Of a DNA stretch of 14,437 nt, positions 1 through 6,994 are shown piece by piece. The position numbers and the translations under genes are program-made. This stretch comes from Bdellovibrionales bacterium (GTDB lineage: Bacteria; Bdellovibrionota; Bacteriovoracia; Bacteriovoracales; Bacteriovoracaceae), in the NCBI GenBank assembly GCA_023250775.1, contig JAHFAA010000035.1:1-14437 (forward strand). Reading direction: 5' to 3'. Within the stretch, counting starts at the first letter, position 1. Every line of letters begins with the position of its first letter. Under the pieces are notes generated by a model. That model made no database searches. It worked only from the letters and a program-made list of their open reading frames with translations, and was not told the DNA's origin.

Positions 1-1690
1 TAAGAACCGGTTTAGCAGTGGCCTTAAAAGTATTACCAGCTGAATCATTTTCCTCAAGGTATTGTTTCCCTTGTTCAAAATTTGCAGTTATTCCGAAATC
101 TTTTTTGAGTTCTGCCTTAATTCCTGGAAGAGATTCAATTTGAGACAATTCAAATACTGACTGCGCATTGTCGGTAACAGGGCCATAAGAGTCTACGGCG
201 ATTGTTACAGGGCCCATCCCTAAAAAGCCGAAAGCAACGAGACCAAAGGCAAACACTGTAGGATAAACCATGATGGTGTCTAAGCCCATCTGACTTGTCA
301 GATAAGCAACAAACATCAAACCTACCATTGCCAGACCGGTCCATAGGGCACCAAAATTTCCAGCAACGAGACCCGCGAGAATGTTCAGAGAAGGGCCACC
401 TTCGCGTGAAGCTGTTACAATTTCGTCAACGTGAGCAGACTTAGAAGAAGTAAAGATTTTGGTCAGCTCAGGAATAAGTGCTGAAGCCAAAGTTCCGCAG
501 CTGATAATGGTTGAAAGTTTCCACCACAGCCCTTCTGCCATATTGCCCAGAAGAAGATTACTAACCCAAAACGTTACTGCCATTGAAATGAACGATGTAA
601 GCCAAACCAATGAGGTTAAGGGTGCTTCAAAGTCAAAATGGTCAGCATTTCCAAATCTTGCTCTAGAAATCAAACCATTCAATAGATAAGAGAAAATGGA
701 AGTTGCAACCATAAGAATACGCATTGCAAAGATCCATACGATCAAATTCGCCTGGAGGACTCCACCATTAGGGGTTAAGGCCAATTTTCCATCTGGGCCT
801 AAGCCCATTCCAACAGCGAGAACGATAAAGCTAATGAGTGCCACACCAGTAACGCCATATGTTTCGAAACCATCAGCAGTAGGTCCAACAGAGTCACCAG
901 CATTGTCGCCAGTACAGTCGGCAATTACTCCAGGATTTCGTGCATCATCTTCCTTAATATTGAAAACGATTTTCATGAGGTCGGAACCAATGTCTGCAAT
1001 CTTGGTGAAAATACCACCGCAAATACGCAGAACTGATGCACCCAAAGATTCACCAATGGCAAATCCAATAAAGCAAGCTCCAGCCGACTCACGAGGAATA
1101 AAAAGCAGAATGAAAAGCATCATGACAAGTTCTACACAGATAAGAAGAACACCAATGCTCATGCCTGAGGTAAGGGGAATGTTCATAACGGCGTATGGTT
1201 TGCCTTGGAGAGACGCGAAAGCGGTACGGCTATTGGCATAGGTGTTAATGCGAATTCCAAACCACGCAACTCCGAGAGAACCAAGAATACCAAGAACTGA
1301 CCAACAGAGAATCAGCACAACTTTGGCGGCTTCCATTTGCTTTAAAACGCCAAAATAATAAATCATGCAGGCGCCGATCATCAGCTCCATAATGACGAGC
1401 ATTTTGCCTTGCTGAAAAAGGTAAGTTTTACATGTCTCATAAATGAGGTCTGAAATTTCGAGCATCGACTTGTGGGCGGGAAGCTTTTTGATCTTGATGA
1501 ATTCCACCACACCAAAAATCATACCTAAGGCCACAACAAGTAAGCCGAGCAACAACAACGTATTGCCAGTTACTGTTTGGCCAAAAAATTCAAACGTGTT
1601 TGTCAGTTCAGGGATTTTTAAATCCACTTCACTTGACATCGCCATGGCAGGAGCGAGTAGTCCAATTAGGATGCTCAGAATTTTCCTCAT
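1..1690 (-). CDS. hppA: Membrane-bound ion-translocating pyrophosphatase, 3' end beyond window
   Basis: This inner-membrane pump hydrolyses cytoplasmic pyrophosphate and moves H+ and/or Na+ outward. I translated it directly: the frame is open from ATG at 1690 to position 1, giving 563 codons without a stop, so roughly the last fifth or more of a normal 670-800 residue protein is missing. Many hydrophobic segments are visible, beginning with an N-terminal one (residues 4-17). The pyrophosphate-binding core is clear: GGIFTKIADIGSD (225-237), EDDARNP (247-253), then GDNAGDSVGPTADGFETYG (261-279); a second Asp/Asn motif DSYGPVTDNA lies further on. Near the edge GNTFKATA (552-559) replaces the usual GNTTAAIG. 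Lys556 at that site marks potassium-independent enzymes in this family. The GDNAGDSVGPTADG variant matches the divergent branch known from Chlorobium and Leptospira rather than the common GDNVGDCAGMAAD type. AAGGA lies 7 nt before the ATG. Identity is firm; the pumped ion is inferred. Confidence 0.95.
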   Translation of the reverse strand, partial: MRKILSILIGLLAPAMAMSSEVDLKIPELTNTFEFFGQTVTGNTLLLLGLLVVALGMIFGVVEFIKIKKLPAHKSMLEISDLIYETCKTYLFQQGKMLVIMELMIGACMIYYFGVLKQMEAAKVVLILCWSVLGILGSLGVAWFGIRINTYANSRTAFASLQGKPYAVMNIPLTSGMSIGVLLICVELVMMLFILLFIPRESAGACFIGFAIGESLGASVLRICGGIFTKIADIGSDLMKIVFNIKEDDARNPGVIADCTGDNAGDSVGPTADGFETYGVTGVALISFIVLAVGMGLGPDGKLALTPNGGVLQANLIVWIFAMRILMVATSIFSYLLNGLISRARFGNADHFDFEAPLTSLVWLTSFISMAVTFWVSNLLLGNMAEGLWWKLSTIISCGTLASALIPELTKIFTSSKSAHVDEIVTASREGGPSLNILAGLVAGNFGALWTGLAMVGLMFVAYLTSQMGLDTIMVYPTVFAFGLVAFGFLGMGPVTIAVDSYGPVTDNAQSVFELSQIESLPGIKAELKKDFGITANFEQGKQYLEENDSAGNTFKATAKPVL

Positions 1691-1728
1691 CTGTTTTTCC
1701 TTGTGCTGAGTTAATATTTATTGATCAC

Positions 1729-1757
1729 TATGTAAAATAATTATGAAATCTAGTCAA
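1729..1757 (-). promoter_or_regulatory. Candidate sigma-70-like promoter for hppA
   Basis: Reading on the minus strand, TTGACT (1757-1752, 5 of 6 to the -35 consensus) is followed after exactly 17 nt by TACATA (1734-1729, 3 of 6 to the -10 consensus). The gap to the hppA ATG leaves a leader of about 30 nt that includes the AAGGA ribosome site at 1698-1702. The -10 half is weak, so this is a plausible candidate only. Confidence 0.35.
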
Positions 1758-1808
1758 AGCAAAAAGCTGCTTTAACACGAGAAACAACGTATCCCAACCC
1801 TTTTTGCT
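1758..1808 (-). repeat. 9-bp perfect inverted repeat in the RHH-hppA gap
   Basis: AGCAAAAAG at 1758-1766 and CTTTTTGCT at 1800-1808 are exact reverse complements separated by 33 nt. On the minus strand the second arm can also pair, as TGCTTT (1761-1756), with AAAGCA (1773-1768) to make a small 6-bp hairpin with a 6-nt loop. The structure begins 20 nt past the stop of the small RHH gene and abuts the proposed hppA -35 box. It lacks a following T-run, so it is not a standard intrinsic terminator; it could still slow transcription or be chance in AT-rich sequence. Confidence 0.3.
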
Positions 1809-1828
1809 CAATGGGTCAATTTTGAATA

Positions 1829-2020
1829 CTAGTCGAGTTTGGGAACTTTATTCTCAAGCTCTGCATGTGAAGATTTAAATCTTTTAAGGGCCACAACAAC
1901 TAGCTCATCGACAGGAATGCCTGCATTTTTGGCCATTTTTTCGACGGTTTCAACAACGTCTTTCTCAATCTTAACTGACAGCGTCTTCAATTCACCTTGA
2001 TTGTGTTTCTGAGTCCTCAT
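1829..2020 (-). CDS. Small ribbon-helix-helix-like DNA-binding protein (63 aa)
   Basis: This short basic protein looks like a ribbon-helix-helix (Arc/MetJ/CopG-type) DNA-binding protein. After a charged N-terminus comes a predicted beta-strand KTLSVKIEKDV (12-22), a first helix VETVEKMAKNAG (23-34), the Gly-Ile-Pro turn typical of the fold, and a second helix VDELVVVALKRF (37-48). These proteins bind DNA as dimers, the strand entering the major groove; the target here is unknown. ATG at 2020 is preceded by GAGGAG 8 nt upstream. That ribosome site overlaps the stop region of the upstream PATAN-type gene (15 nt gap), so the two are probably co-transcribed and perhaps translationally coupled. 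RHH proteins are often antitoxins, but the upstream product does not resemble a known toxin, so I do not call a toxin-antitoxin pair. Family assignment is by pattern only. Confidence 0.75.
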   Translation of the reverse strand: MRTQKHNQGELKTLSVKIEKDVVETVEKMAKNAGIPVDELVVVALKRFKSSHAELENKVPKLD

Positions 2021-2035
2021 GTGATCATCTCCTCT

Positions 2036-2614
2036 CTAAGTGTCACTCACAACGCTAATGGCCCCTTTCCTTCGTAGACCGATCAGCCCTTGAGTAACCT
2101 CGTTCTCTTGCTTATCCGAATTGGAGTATATATCACTGACTTTTGCATATTCCGTCAATAGTTTTAGCAGATCAAATTCTCGAGGCAAAACAGGCGGCCC
2201 ACTAATAAAAAAAGTGGGTGATATGACTAATTTAAGATGCCCAGGTGGTTTCAATTTCTGACTTTCTTGGTTGTCTTTTAAAAATTCTTGCAACTCACGC
2301 AACATATCTGGCTTTGAAAGGCTAAATTCTGAAATGGATTCCTCAAGTATTTCAGGCTCAGAGACGTATCTTATGGTGGTCAACATGAGCGAGTCATAGA
2401 GCGCGCGAAGCAGGCCATTTTTGCCGCTAGCGCCCTTGTAGGAACACTTCACAACCATTCCATCTATCTGATAAATGACCCCTAAAAATTGATTTGAACG
2501 GCGATCAAGGACATTAGTTTTTCCTGTGAAACCAAAGTCAAATTGCTCACCAATAACATCCACCAGACGATTACTCATAGAATCTATTATAAACCGAAAC
2601 AGAAGCTTAAACAT
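2036..2614 (-). CDS. PATAN (DUF4388)-like protein with C-terminal winged-helix-like segment
   Basis: A cytoplasmic protein with no signal or membrane segment. The N-terminal half carries a pattern like PATAN/DUF4388 domains: FTGKTNVLDR (29-38), then hydrophobic strands leading to an IDG turn and GASGKNGLLRAL (61-72). That family is common in deltaproteobacterial signalling proteins, often next to receiver or kinase domains. The C-terminal part, from about EFDLLKLLTEYAKVSDIY (145-162) to LIGLRRKGAISVV (177-189), resembles the winged-helix tail frequently attached to PATAN proteins. No receiver domain or catalytic motif is present. The start is uncertain: neither ATG at 2614 nor the in-frame ATG at 2581 (residue 12) has a convincing ribosome site, while TATAAT lies 7 nt before the second one. 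The gene heads a two-gene unit with the RHH protein and is divergent from the HAMP gene. The role is probably regulatory, but this is inference. Confidence 0.7.
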   Translation of the reverse strand: MFKLLFRFIIDSMSNRLVDVIGEQFDFGFTGKTNVLDRRSNQFLGVIYQIDGMVVKCSYKGASGKNGLLRALYDSLMLTTIRYVSEPEILEESISEFSLSKPDMLRELQEFLKDNQESQKLKPPGHLKLVISPTFFISGPPVLPREFDLLKLLTEYAKVSDIYSNSDKQENEVTQGLIGLRRKGAISVVSDT

Positions 2615-2718
2615 TTGTCTTTAATGAATATGGAAGAATTTTGTCATAGCTAAGAGTTCTACCTTGATTTAAAATATTAAGGATTGCCCTGGTTTATGTT
2701 ACATGTGGAGTTCTTTAG

Positions 2719-3285
2719 GTGGGTATTAACAAAAGAAGAATTTATCTCGTAAATCCCGCGTTTCAATTGAAATTTAGCATCTTCGTATGTCTTATCGTTT
2801 TTATTTCGAGCTTAATCTATCCGCTGGTTATCTACGATGTGCTGACAGAAATTATTGAAAAAAATGCGCAAGTTTCGAAAGATATCGCCGCACGACTTCC
2901 GAAAACACGTCATGAGTTATTAGTTATTTTGAGTTTGTGGCAAGTCGGTTTCACGGGAATGATTTTTGTGATTTGCATTTTCTTCAGTCACAAAATAGCC
3001 GGGCCACTCTATAAGTTGATGAAGTTTTTTCGCGCAGTGCGAGCAGGCGATAACCCAGGTCGTTTATTTTTTCGTAAAGGCGATTATTTTACAGAAGTTG
3101 CAGAAGAGTTCAATTTGACCTTTGAGCAAATTCAAGAAAATTATAAAAAAGATCTAGTCTACCTAAGTGAAGTAAACACCTACCTAGCAAATCTAAGCAT
3201 GGTTGTCCCGGATGACAAGAAGGTCGTCTTAAATGAAATAAACAGGAAGTTGACTGAGATTCAAGACAGATTTAATTCGATCTAA
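2719..3285 (+). CDS. Two-TM HAMP-domain protein lacking an output domain (188 aa)
   Basis: An inner-membrane protein with two hydrophobic segments (about 18-39 and 67-89) flanking a short periplasmic loop of about 28 residues. After the second segment comes a HAMP-like linker: HKIAGPLYKLMKFFRAVRAG (91-110), with the conserved Pro and amphipathic helix 1, then the acidic GDYFTEVAEEFN start of helix 2 (121-132) and a coiled tail. HAMP linkers normally pass a signal to a kinase, cyclase or chemoreceptor tail; here the protein ends about 50 residues after HAMP with no such domain. Start is GTG at 2719, supported by GGAG 8 nt upstream; nearby ATGs at 2697 and 2703 are out of frame. The transglycosylase gene begins 27 nt downstream, suggesting an operon. 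It may be a partner or scaffold for a separate signalling or wall-modifying protein; no function can be read directly. Confidence 0.8.
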   Translation: MGINKRRIYLVNPAFQLKFSIFVCLIVFISSLIYPLVIYDVLTEIIEKNAQVSKDIAARLPKTRHELLVILSLWQVGFTGMIFVICIFFSHKIAGPLYKLMKFFRAVRAGDNPGRLFFRKGDYFTEVAEEFNLTFEQIQENYKKDLVYLSEVNTYLANLSMVVPDDKKVVLNEINRKLTEIQDRFNSI

Positions 3286-3312
3286 TCTTGTACAGAATGA
3301 AATGGAGGTCAT

Positions 3313-5274
3313 TTGTACAGGTACGTAATGTACATTACATTGTGCTTTCTACCCGTTTTCGCGCTTGCTGGCACCGGCATTGATGGAAGATCTATTTCTG
3401 CCGGGGAAAATATCGTTGAATTTTTAAAAAACAAAACTCACATAGGAACAGGGCAAATTGCGGCACTCCGATCATCACTAAAAAACACTCCTTTTGCCAA
3501 GCTGAATCCCACTCTGCAAGAACTCGGTACGCTGGTGGCAAGTAAATCTACTGATCTGGCGAATTGCTCGCTTAATGCCAAATCCGAAGCGAATGATTTC
3601 CTGGAAAAGGAATTTCAGGAAATCTATACCCGCCAATGCGTTTCCAATGTCTTCGCCTACACGCTTCAGGATTCCACCGCCGAAATTACAGACAACACCC
3701 TCAAGTATTTGAGCGAGTACATTGTAAAAGGCAACCCAGAGCAACTTGTGGACCTGATTAAGAAACAAAAAAATAATACTAAGAATTATCAGAAGATTTC
3801 AGTATGGATAAATAAACTTATGAGTAGTGATCTCCTTATCCCCAATAATGAGCTTATCGAAAATATTGAAATTGATCCCGCCATAACCAATTATCTCTAT
3901 AAGAAAATGGATAACCAGCTCAACTTCAGCTCCTTCAAAAGTGAAATCAACTCCATGTCCCTCGGATTAATGAATCGTGATGGCCAGGAAGACATAAGCA
4001 ACAATACGAAATATTTTATTTCTTATCTTCATCAAAATCGTGATTTTTTGCATGATCGTTTTATTAGTCAAACTTTAAATAAAACCGGGCGCTTTCTCAT
4101 TATTAATCAATTTAACAATGAGGCCAAAGATCTCTTTACCTACAACACGCTCATTAATGGTCAAGGCCCCGATTATGATGCAATTTTTTATCCTCTCATT
4201 TTGGCCATCATGCAAGGTGATGCCAAAAATATCGCGTCTTTGATCGAGGAAAATAAACTGATTGAACATTTTAAAGAGCTGTCACCACGACTAAAATATT
4301 GGGTGGCAAAGCAGAGTGAAGAAGACGTCCCTAAAGCTTTAGCACTCTATGAATCCCTCATTGCGAATCATCCTTTTGATTTCTACTCAATCGCAGCAAT
4401 TGGCCGATATCAGGCACTCAAGGGAAATGAGGCCGGCGTGAACAAGGCACGAACCATGTATCTCAAGCCAAACACCCATCTCTCAAAAAAACAGACTGCT
4501 CCACACTCTCAAGATCATTACAAACGCCTGGCGGTTTGGCTAAAACTCGGCAATCACAGCTTCTCTGATTTAGAAGTAAAAACAATTTTAAAAAACCTGA
4601 GTGTCACAGACGCGCAGGACCGCTCGAAGCATGATGGGATAGTTCTTGAAACTCAATATCTTTCAAAAGTTTTAGCGGAAAATAACGGTCTTATTCACCT
4701 TTTTTCTAATTTACAAAAAATTCACGCACTCAACCACGGCGATACCTCAATTGAAACTTTGAAAACTTCTTTCCCACTGAAATATATTAATTTAGTGAAG
4801 AAAAATACAACATCTGATATGCAATATTTAGTTCTTTCATTGATTCGTCAGGAAAGTGCTTTTCAAGAGAGGGCGCTTTCAAATGCCGGTGCCATCGGGC
4901 TTATGCAGATCATGCCACAAACTGGTCGCCTTGTGCAAAGAGGGATGACAAGCCGAAAGCTTTTACATCCAGATGCCAACGTCAAAGTCGGCACCAAGTA
5001 TTTAAAGCATCTCATTAGTTATTATGGAGGCAATGTGATTTACGCTCTCGCCGCGTACAACGCCGGCACAAGTCGAGTTAATCGATGGAGCAGTGTTTTG
5101 GATAAATTTAAGGAAAACCCGATGCTTATTATGGAGCTGATTCCATATGATGAGACAAATAATTACGTAAAATATATCTATCGAAATCTCTTTTTCTACA
5201 ATCTTCTCTATGAAAAGAAGGCCACCCTGCCTAAGGCAACCTTAGATTTTGCAACGGGAGTTCTGGAGACATAA
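3313..5274 (+). CDS. Slt70-like soluble lytic transglycosylase, secreted
   Basis: A periplasmic enzyme that cleaves the MurNAc-GlcNAc bond of peptidoglycan, forming 1,6-anhydro-muropeptides. The N-terminus is a signal peptide (hydrophobic run about 6-19, ending FALAG). A long helical region, resembling the superhelical U/L domains of Slt70, fills residues about 30-480. The C-terminal SLT domain has all family motifs: LIRQESAF with catalytic Glu514, GAIGLMQIMP (526-535), and AAYNAG (580-585). At 653 residues it matches Slt70 (about 645). The start is a choice: TTG at 3313 has GGAGG only 4 nt upstream, while ATG at 3328 has a weak AGG; I chose TTG because it keeps an Arg in the signal n-region. 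It follows the HAMP gene by 27 nt and ends 6 nt from the convergent ychF stop. Family assignment is certain; which Slt paralogue it is cannot be told. Confidence 0.93.
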   Translation: MYRYVMYITLCFLPVFALAGTGIDGRSISAGENIVEFLKNKTHIGTGQIAALRSSLKNTPFAKLNPTLQELGTLVASKSTDLANCSLNAKSEANDFLEKEFQEIYTRQCVSNVFAYTLQDSTAEITDNTLKYLSEYIVKGNPEQLVDLIKKQKNNTKNYQKISVWINKLMSSDLLIPNNELIENIEIDPAITNYLYKKMDNQLNFSSFKSEINSMSLGLMNRDGQEDISNNTKYFISYLHQNRDFLHDRFISQTLNKTGRFLIINQFNNEAKDLFTYNTLINGQGPDYDAIFYPLILAIMQGDAKNIASLIEENKLIEHFKELSPRLKYWVAKQSEEDVPKALALYESLIANHPFDFYSIAAIGRYQALKGNEAGVNKARTMYLKPNTHLSKKQTAPHSQDHYKRLAVWLKLGNHSFSDLEVKTILKNLSVTDAQDRSKHDGIVLETQYLSKVLAENNGLIHLFSNLQKIHALNHGDTSIETLKTSFPLKYINLVKKNTTSDMQYLVLSLIRQESAFQERALSNAGAIGLMQIMPQTGRLVQRGMTSRKLLHPDANVKVGTKYLKHLISYYGGNVIYALAAYNAGTSRVNRWSSVLDKFKENPMLIMELIPYDETNNYVKYIYRNLFFYNLLYEKKATLPKATLDFATGVLET

Positions 5275-5280
5275 GAGGAC

Positions 5281-6390
5281 TTAGACGTTAAAACGAAAGT
5301 GCATAATATCGCCGTCTTTCACGACATATTCTTTTCCTTCTAGTCTAAATTTACCCGCCTCTTTAACCTTCGCCTCAGTTTTGTACTGAACGATATCATC
5401 GTAATGATAAACTTCAGCGCGAATAAATCCTTTTTGGAAATCAGTGTGAATTATACCTGCACATTCCGGCGCCTTATAACCACGTTCAAAGGTCCAAGCT
5501 CGCACCTCTTTTTCACCAACTGTAAAATAGGTCATCAGCCCGAGCATTCTATAGGCGATAGTGGTTAATTGTGCCAAACCTGTCGTTGAGAGTCCCATCT
5601 CTGATAAGAATTGCTTTCGTTCTTCTGGAGTAGAAAAATTGGAAACTTCCGCTTCAAGTTTTCCACAGATCTTGAAAACCTCTTCATCATTCTTCACGCC
5701 ATACTCGCGCACTTGCTTAATATGATCGTTGTCGACATTGATATGGGCCTCATCAACATTGCAAAGATACAGCATCTTTTTAAGTGTGATGAGATTGAGA
5801 TCTTTTATGGCCAATGCTTCTTCGGGAGAGATATCCGTCTTGCGCGCGGGAATACCTTCGCTCAGACTTTTAACCAACCTTTCGAGAATGGGGGCCTGCA
5901 CTTTTGCTTTGGTTAAAATTTCTTTATTTTGAGTTTTTAAAAGTTTCGGAATATTAGCAAGACGTTTTTCAACGACTTCCAAATCCGCCAGCGCCAATTC
6001 AATATTGATAGTTTCGATATCATTGAGTGGATCAACTTTTCCATTCACATGGATAATGTTGTGATCATCAAAACACCGCACAACATGAACAATCGCATCG
6101 ACACTTCTGATATGGCCCAAAAACTGATTGCCGAGTCCTTCACCTTTTGAGGCGCCTTTCACCAGGCCTGCAATATCGACAAATTCCACCACGGCAGGGA
6201 GGACTCTTTGGGGATGAAAAAGCTCGCTGAGTTTATCTAAACGTTCATCAGTTACCGCGACAATCCCAACGTTAGGTTCAATGGTACAAAATGGGTAATT
6301 GGCGGCCTCTGCTGGGGCGGATGTGATCGCCTGAAATATGGTTGATTTTCCCACATTTGGTAAACCAACAATCCCGCAATTTAATGACAT
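5281..6390 (-). CDS. ychF: Ribosome-associated ATPase YchF (Obg family)
   Basis: A cytoplasmic P-loop NTPase of the TRAFAC class that binds ribosomes and, unlike most relatives, prefers ATP. In E. coli and human (OLA1) homologues it affects the oxidative stress response and translation. Visible motifs: Walker A GLPNVGKST (9-17); switch II DIAGLVKGASKGEGLGNQF (72-90), a YchF hallmark; and NVDE (211-214) in place of the NKxD that would specify guanine, in line with ATP use. A coiled-coil insertion spans about 135-205 and a C-terminal TGS domain about 287-367. Length 369 aa, against 363 in E. coli. ATG at 6390 has AGGAG 5 nt upstream, and pth ends 8 nt earlier, so it is the last gene of the prs-pth-ychF unit. 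The pth-ychF pairing is widely conserved. Confidence 0.97.
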   Translation of the reverse strand: MSLNCGIVGLPNVGKSTIFQAITSAPAEAANYPFCTIEPNVGIVAVTDERLDKLSELFHPQRVLPAVVEFVDIAGLVKGASKGEGLGNQFLGHIRSVDAIVHVVRCFDDHNIIHVNGKVDPLNDIETINIELALADLEVVEKRLANIPKLLKTQNKEILTKAKVQAPILERLVKSLSEGIPARKTDISPEEALAIKDLNLITLKKMLYLCNVDEAHINVDNDHIKQVREYGVKNDEEVFKICGKLEAEVSNFSTPEERKQFLSEMGLSTTGLAQLTTIAYRMLGLMTYFTVGEKEVRAWTFERGYKAPECAGIIHTDFQKGFIRAEVYHYDDIVQYKTEAKVKEAGKFRLEGKEYVVKDGDIMHFRFNV

Positions 6391-6398
6391 AGCAACTC

Positions 6399-6992
6399 CT
6401 AGAGCACGATTGGAACGACCGATTTTCGACTAAATAAGCTACTGGCCTTCTCAAAATTTTCATTGATATAGCAATTTATCGCTTCCGAGGCCAAAGATAA
6501 GAGATCATCGAGTAATTTTTCTTCTTCGCTGTCAAAGTTTGAGAGTACATATGAGGCCGGAGGCATATTAGGATGTATCGGACGGCCAATCCCAATCCGC
6601 AGCCGTTTAAAATCTGGAGTTCCAGTTTTTTCAATGATGGACTTAAGTCCATTATGTCCCGCAGCGCCACCACCATTTTTAAGGGCCAGCGTTCCAAACG
6701 GGATGTCGAGTTCGTCGTGCAATACTAAAATATCCTGTGTCGCAATTTTATAGAATTGGGCAAGATCAACAACGCTTTCGCCGCTTAGATTCATGAAAGT
6801 TTTTGGCTTAAGCAAAAAAATCTTATCACCCCTGAGCGCAAATTCCGCATAGGAACCTTTGAACTTATCTCGCCAGTAAATATTTTTAACTTGCGCAAAT
6901 TTTTCAAGTGCCATCCAGCCAACATTATGACGAGTTTTACTGTAATTACTGCCAGGATTTCCGAGACCAACAATCAGTTTGGGCATGGACAT
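6399..6992 (-). CDS. pth: Peptidyl-tRNA hydrolase
   Basis: Releases peptides from tRNAs that drop off stalled ribosomes, freeing the tRNA for recharging; essential in most bacteria. The active site is complete: Asn12 in GLGNPG (9-14), catalytic His22 in RHNVG (21-25), Asn68 in FMNLSG, Asp93 in HDELD (92-96), and Asn114 in GHNG (112-115). Length 197 aa, normal for the bacterial family. Two starts are possible: ATG at 6992, 2 nt after the prs TAG, and ATG at 6986 (MPKLIVGLGNPG), which fits the usual family N-terminus better. Neither has a strong ribosome site, so translation is probably coupled to prs termination. In many relatives rplY (ribosomal protein bL25) sits between prs and pth; here there is no room for it. 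Confidence 0.97.
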   Translation of the reverse strand: MSMPKLIVGLGNPGSNYSKTRHNVGWMALEKFAQVKNIYWRDKFKGSYAEFALRGDKIFLLKPKTFMNLSGESVVDLAQFYKIATQDILVLHDELDIPFGTLALKNGGGAAGHNGLKSIIEKTGTPDFKRLRIGIGRPIHPNMPPASYVLSNFDSEEEKLLDDLLSLASEAINCYINENFEKASSLFSRKSVVPIVL

Positions 6993-6994
6993 CT

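Noticed and set aside
696..1241. 181-residue plus-strand open frame
   Set aside because: It lies wholly antisense to the membrane pyrophosphatase core, whose motifs are unmistakable, and its product has no domain signature. Other plus-strand frames at 459-689 and 1443-1709 are the same kind of shadow.
1829..2614. Toxin-antitoxin system (RHH protein with upstream partner)
   Set aside because: The RHH protein would fit an antitoxin, but the upstream 192-aa product looks like a PATAN/winged-helix protein and shows no RelE, ParE, PIN or similar toxin pattern.
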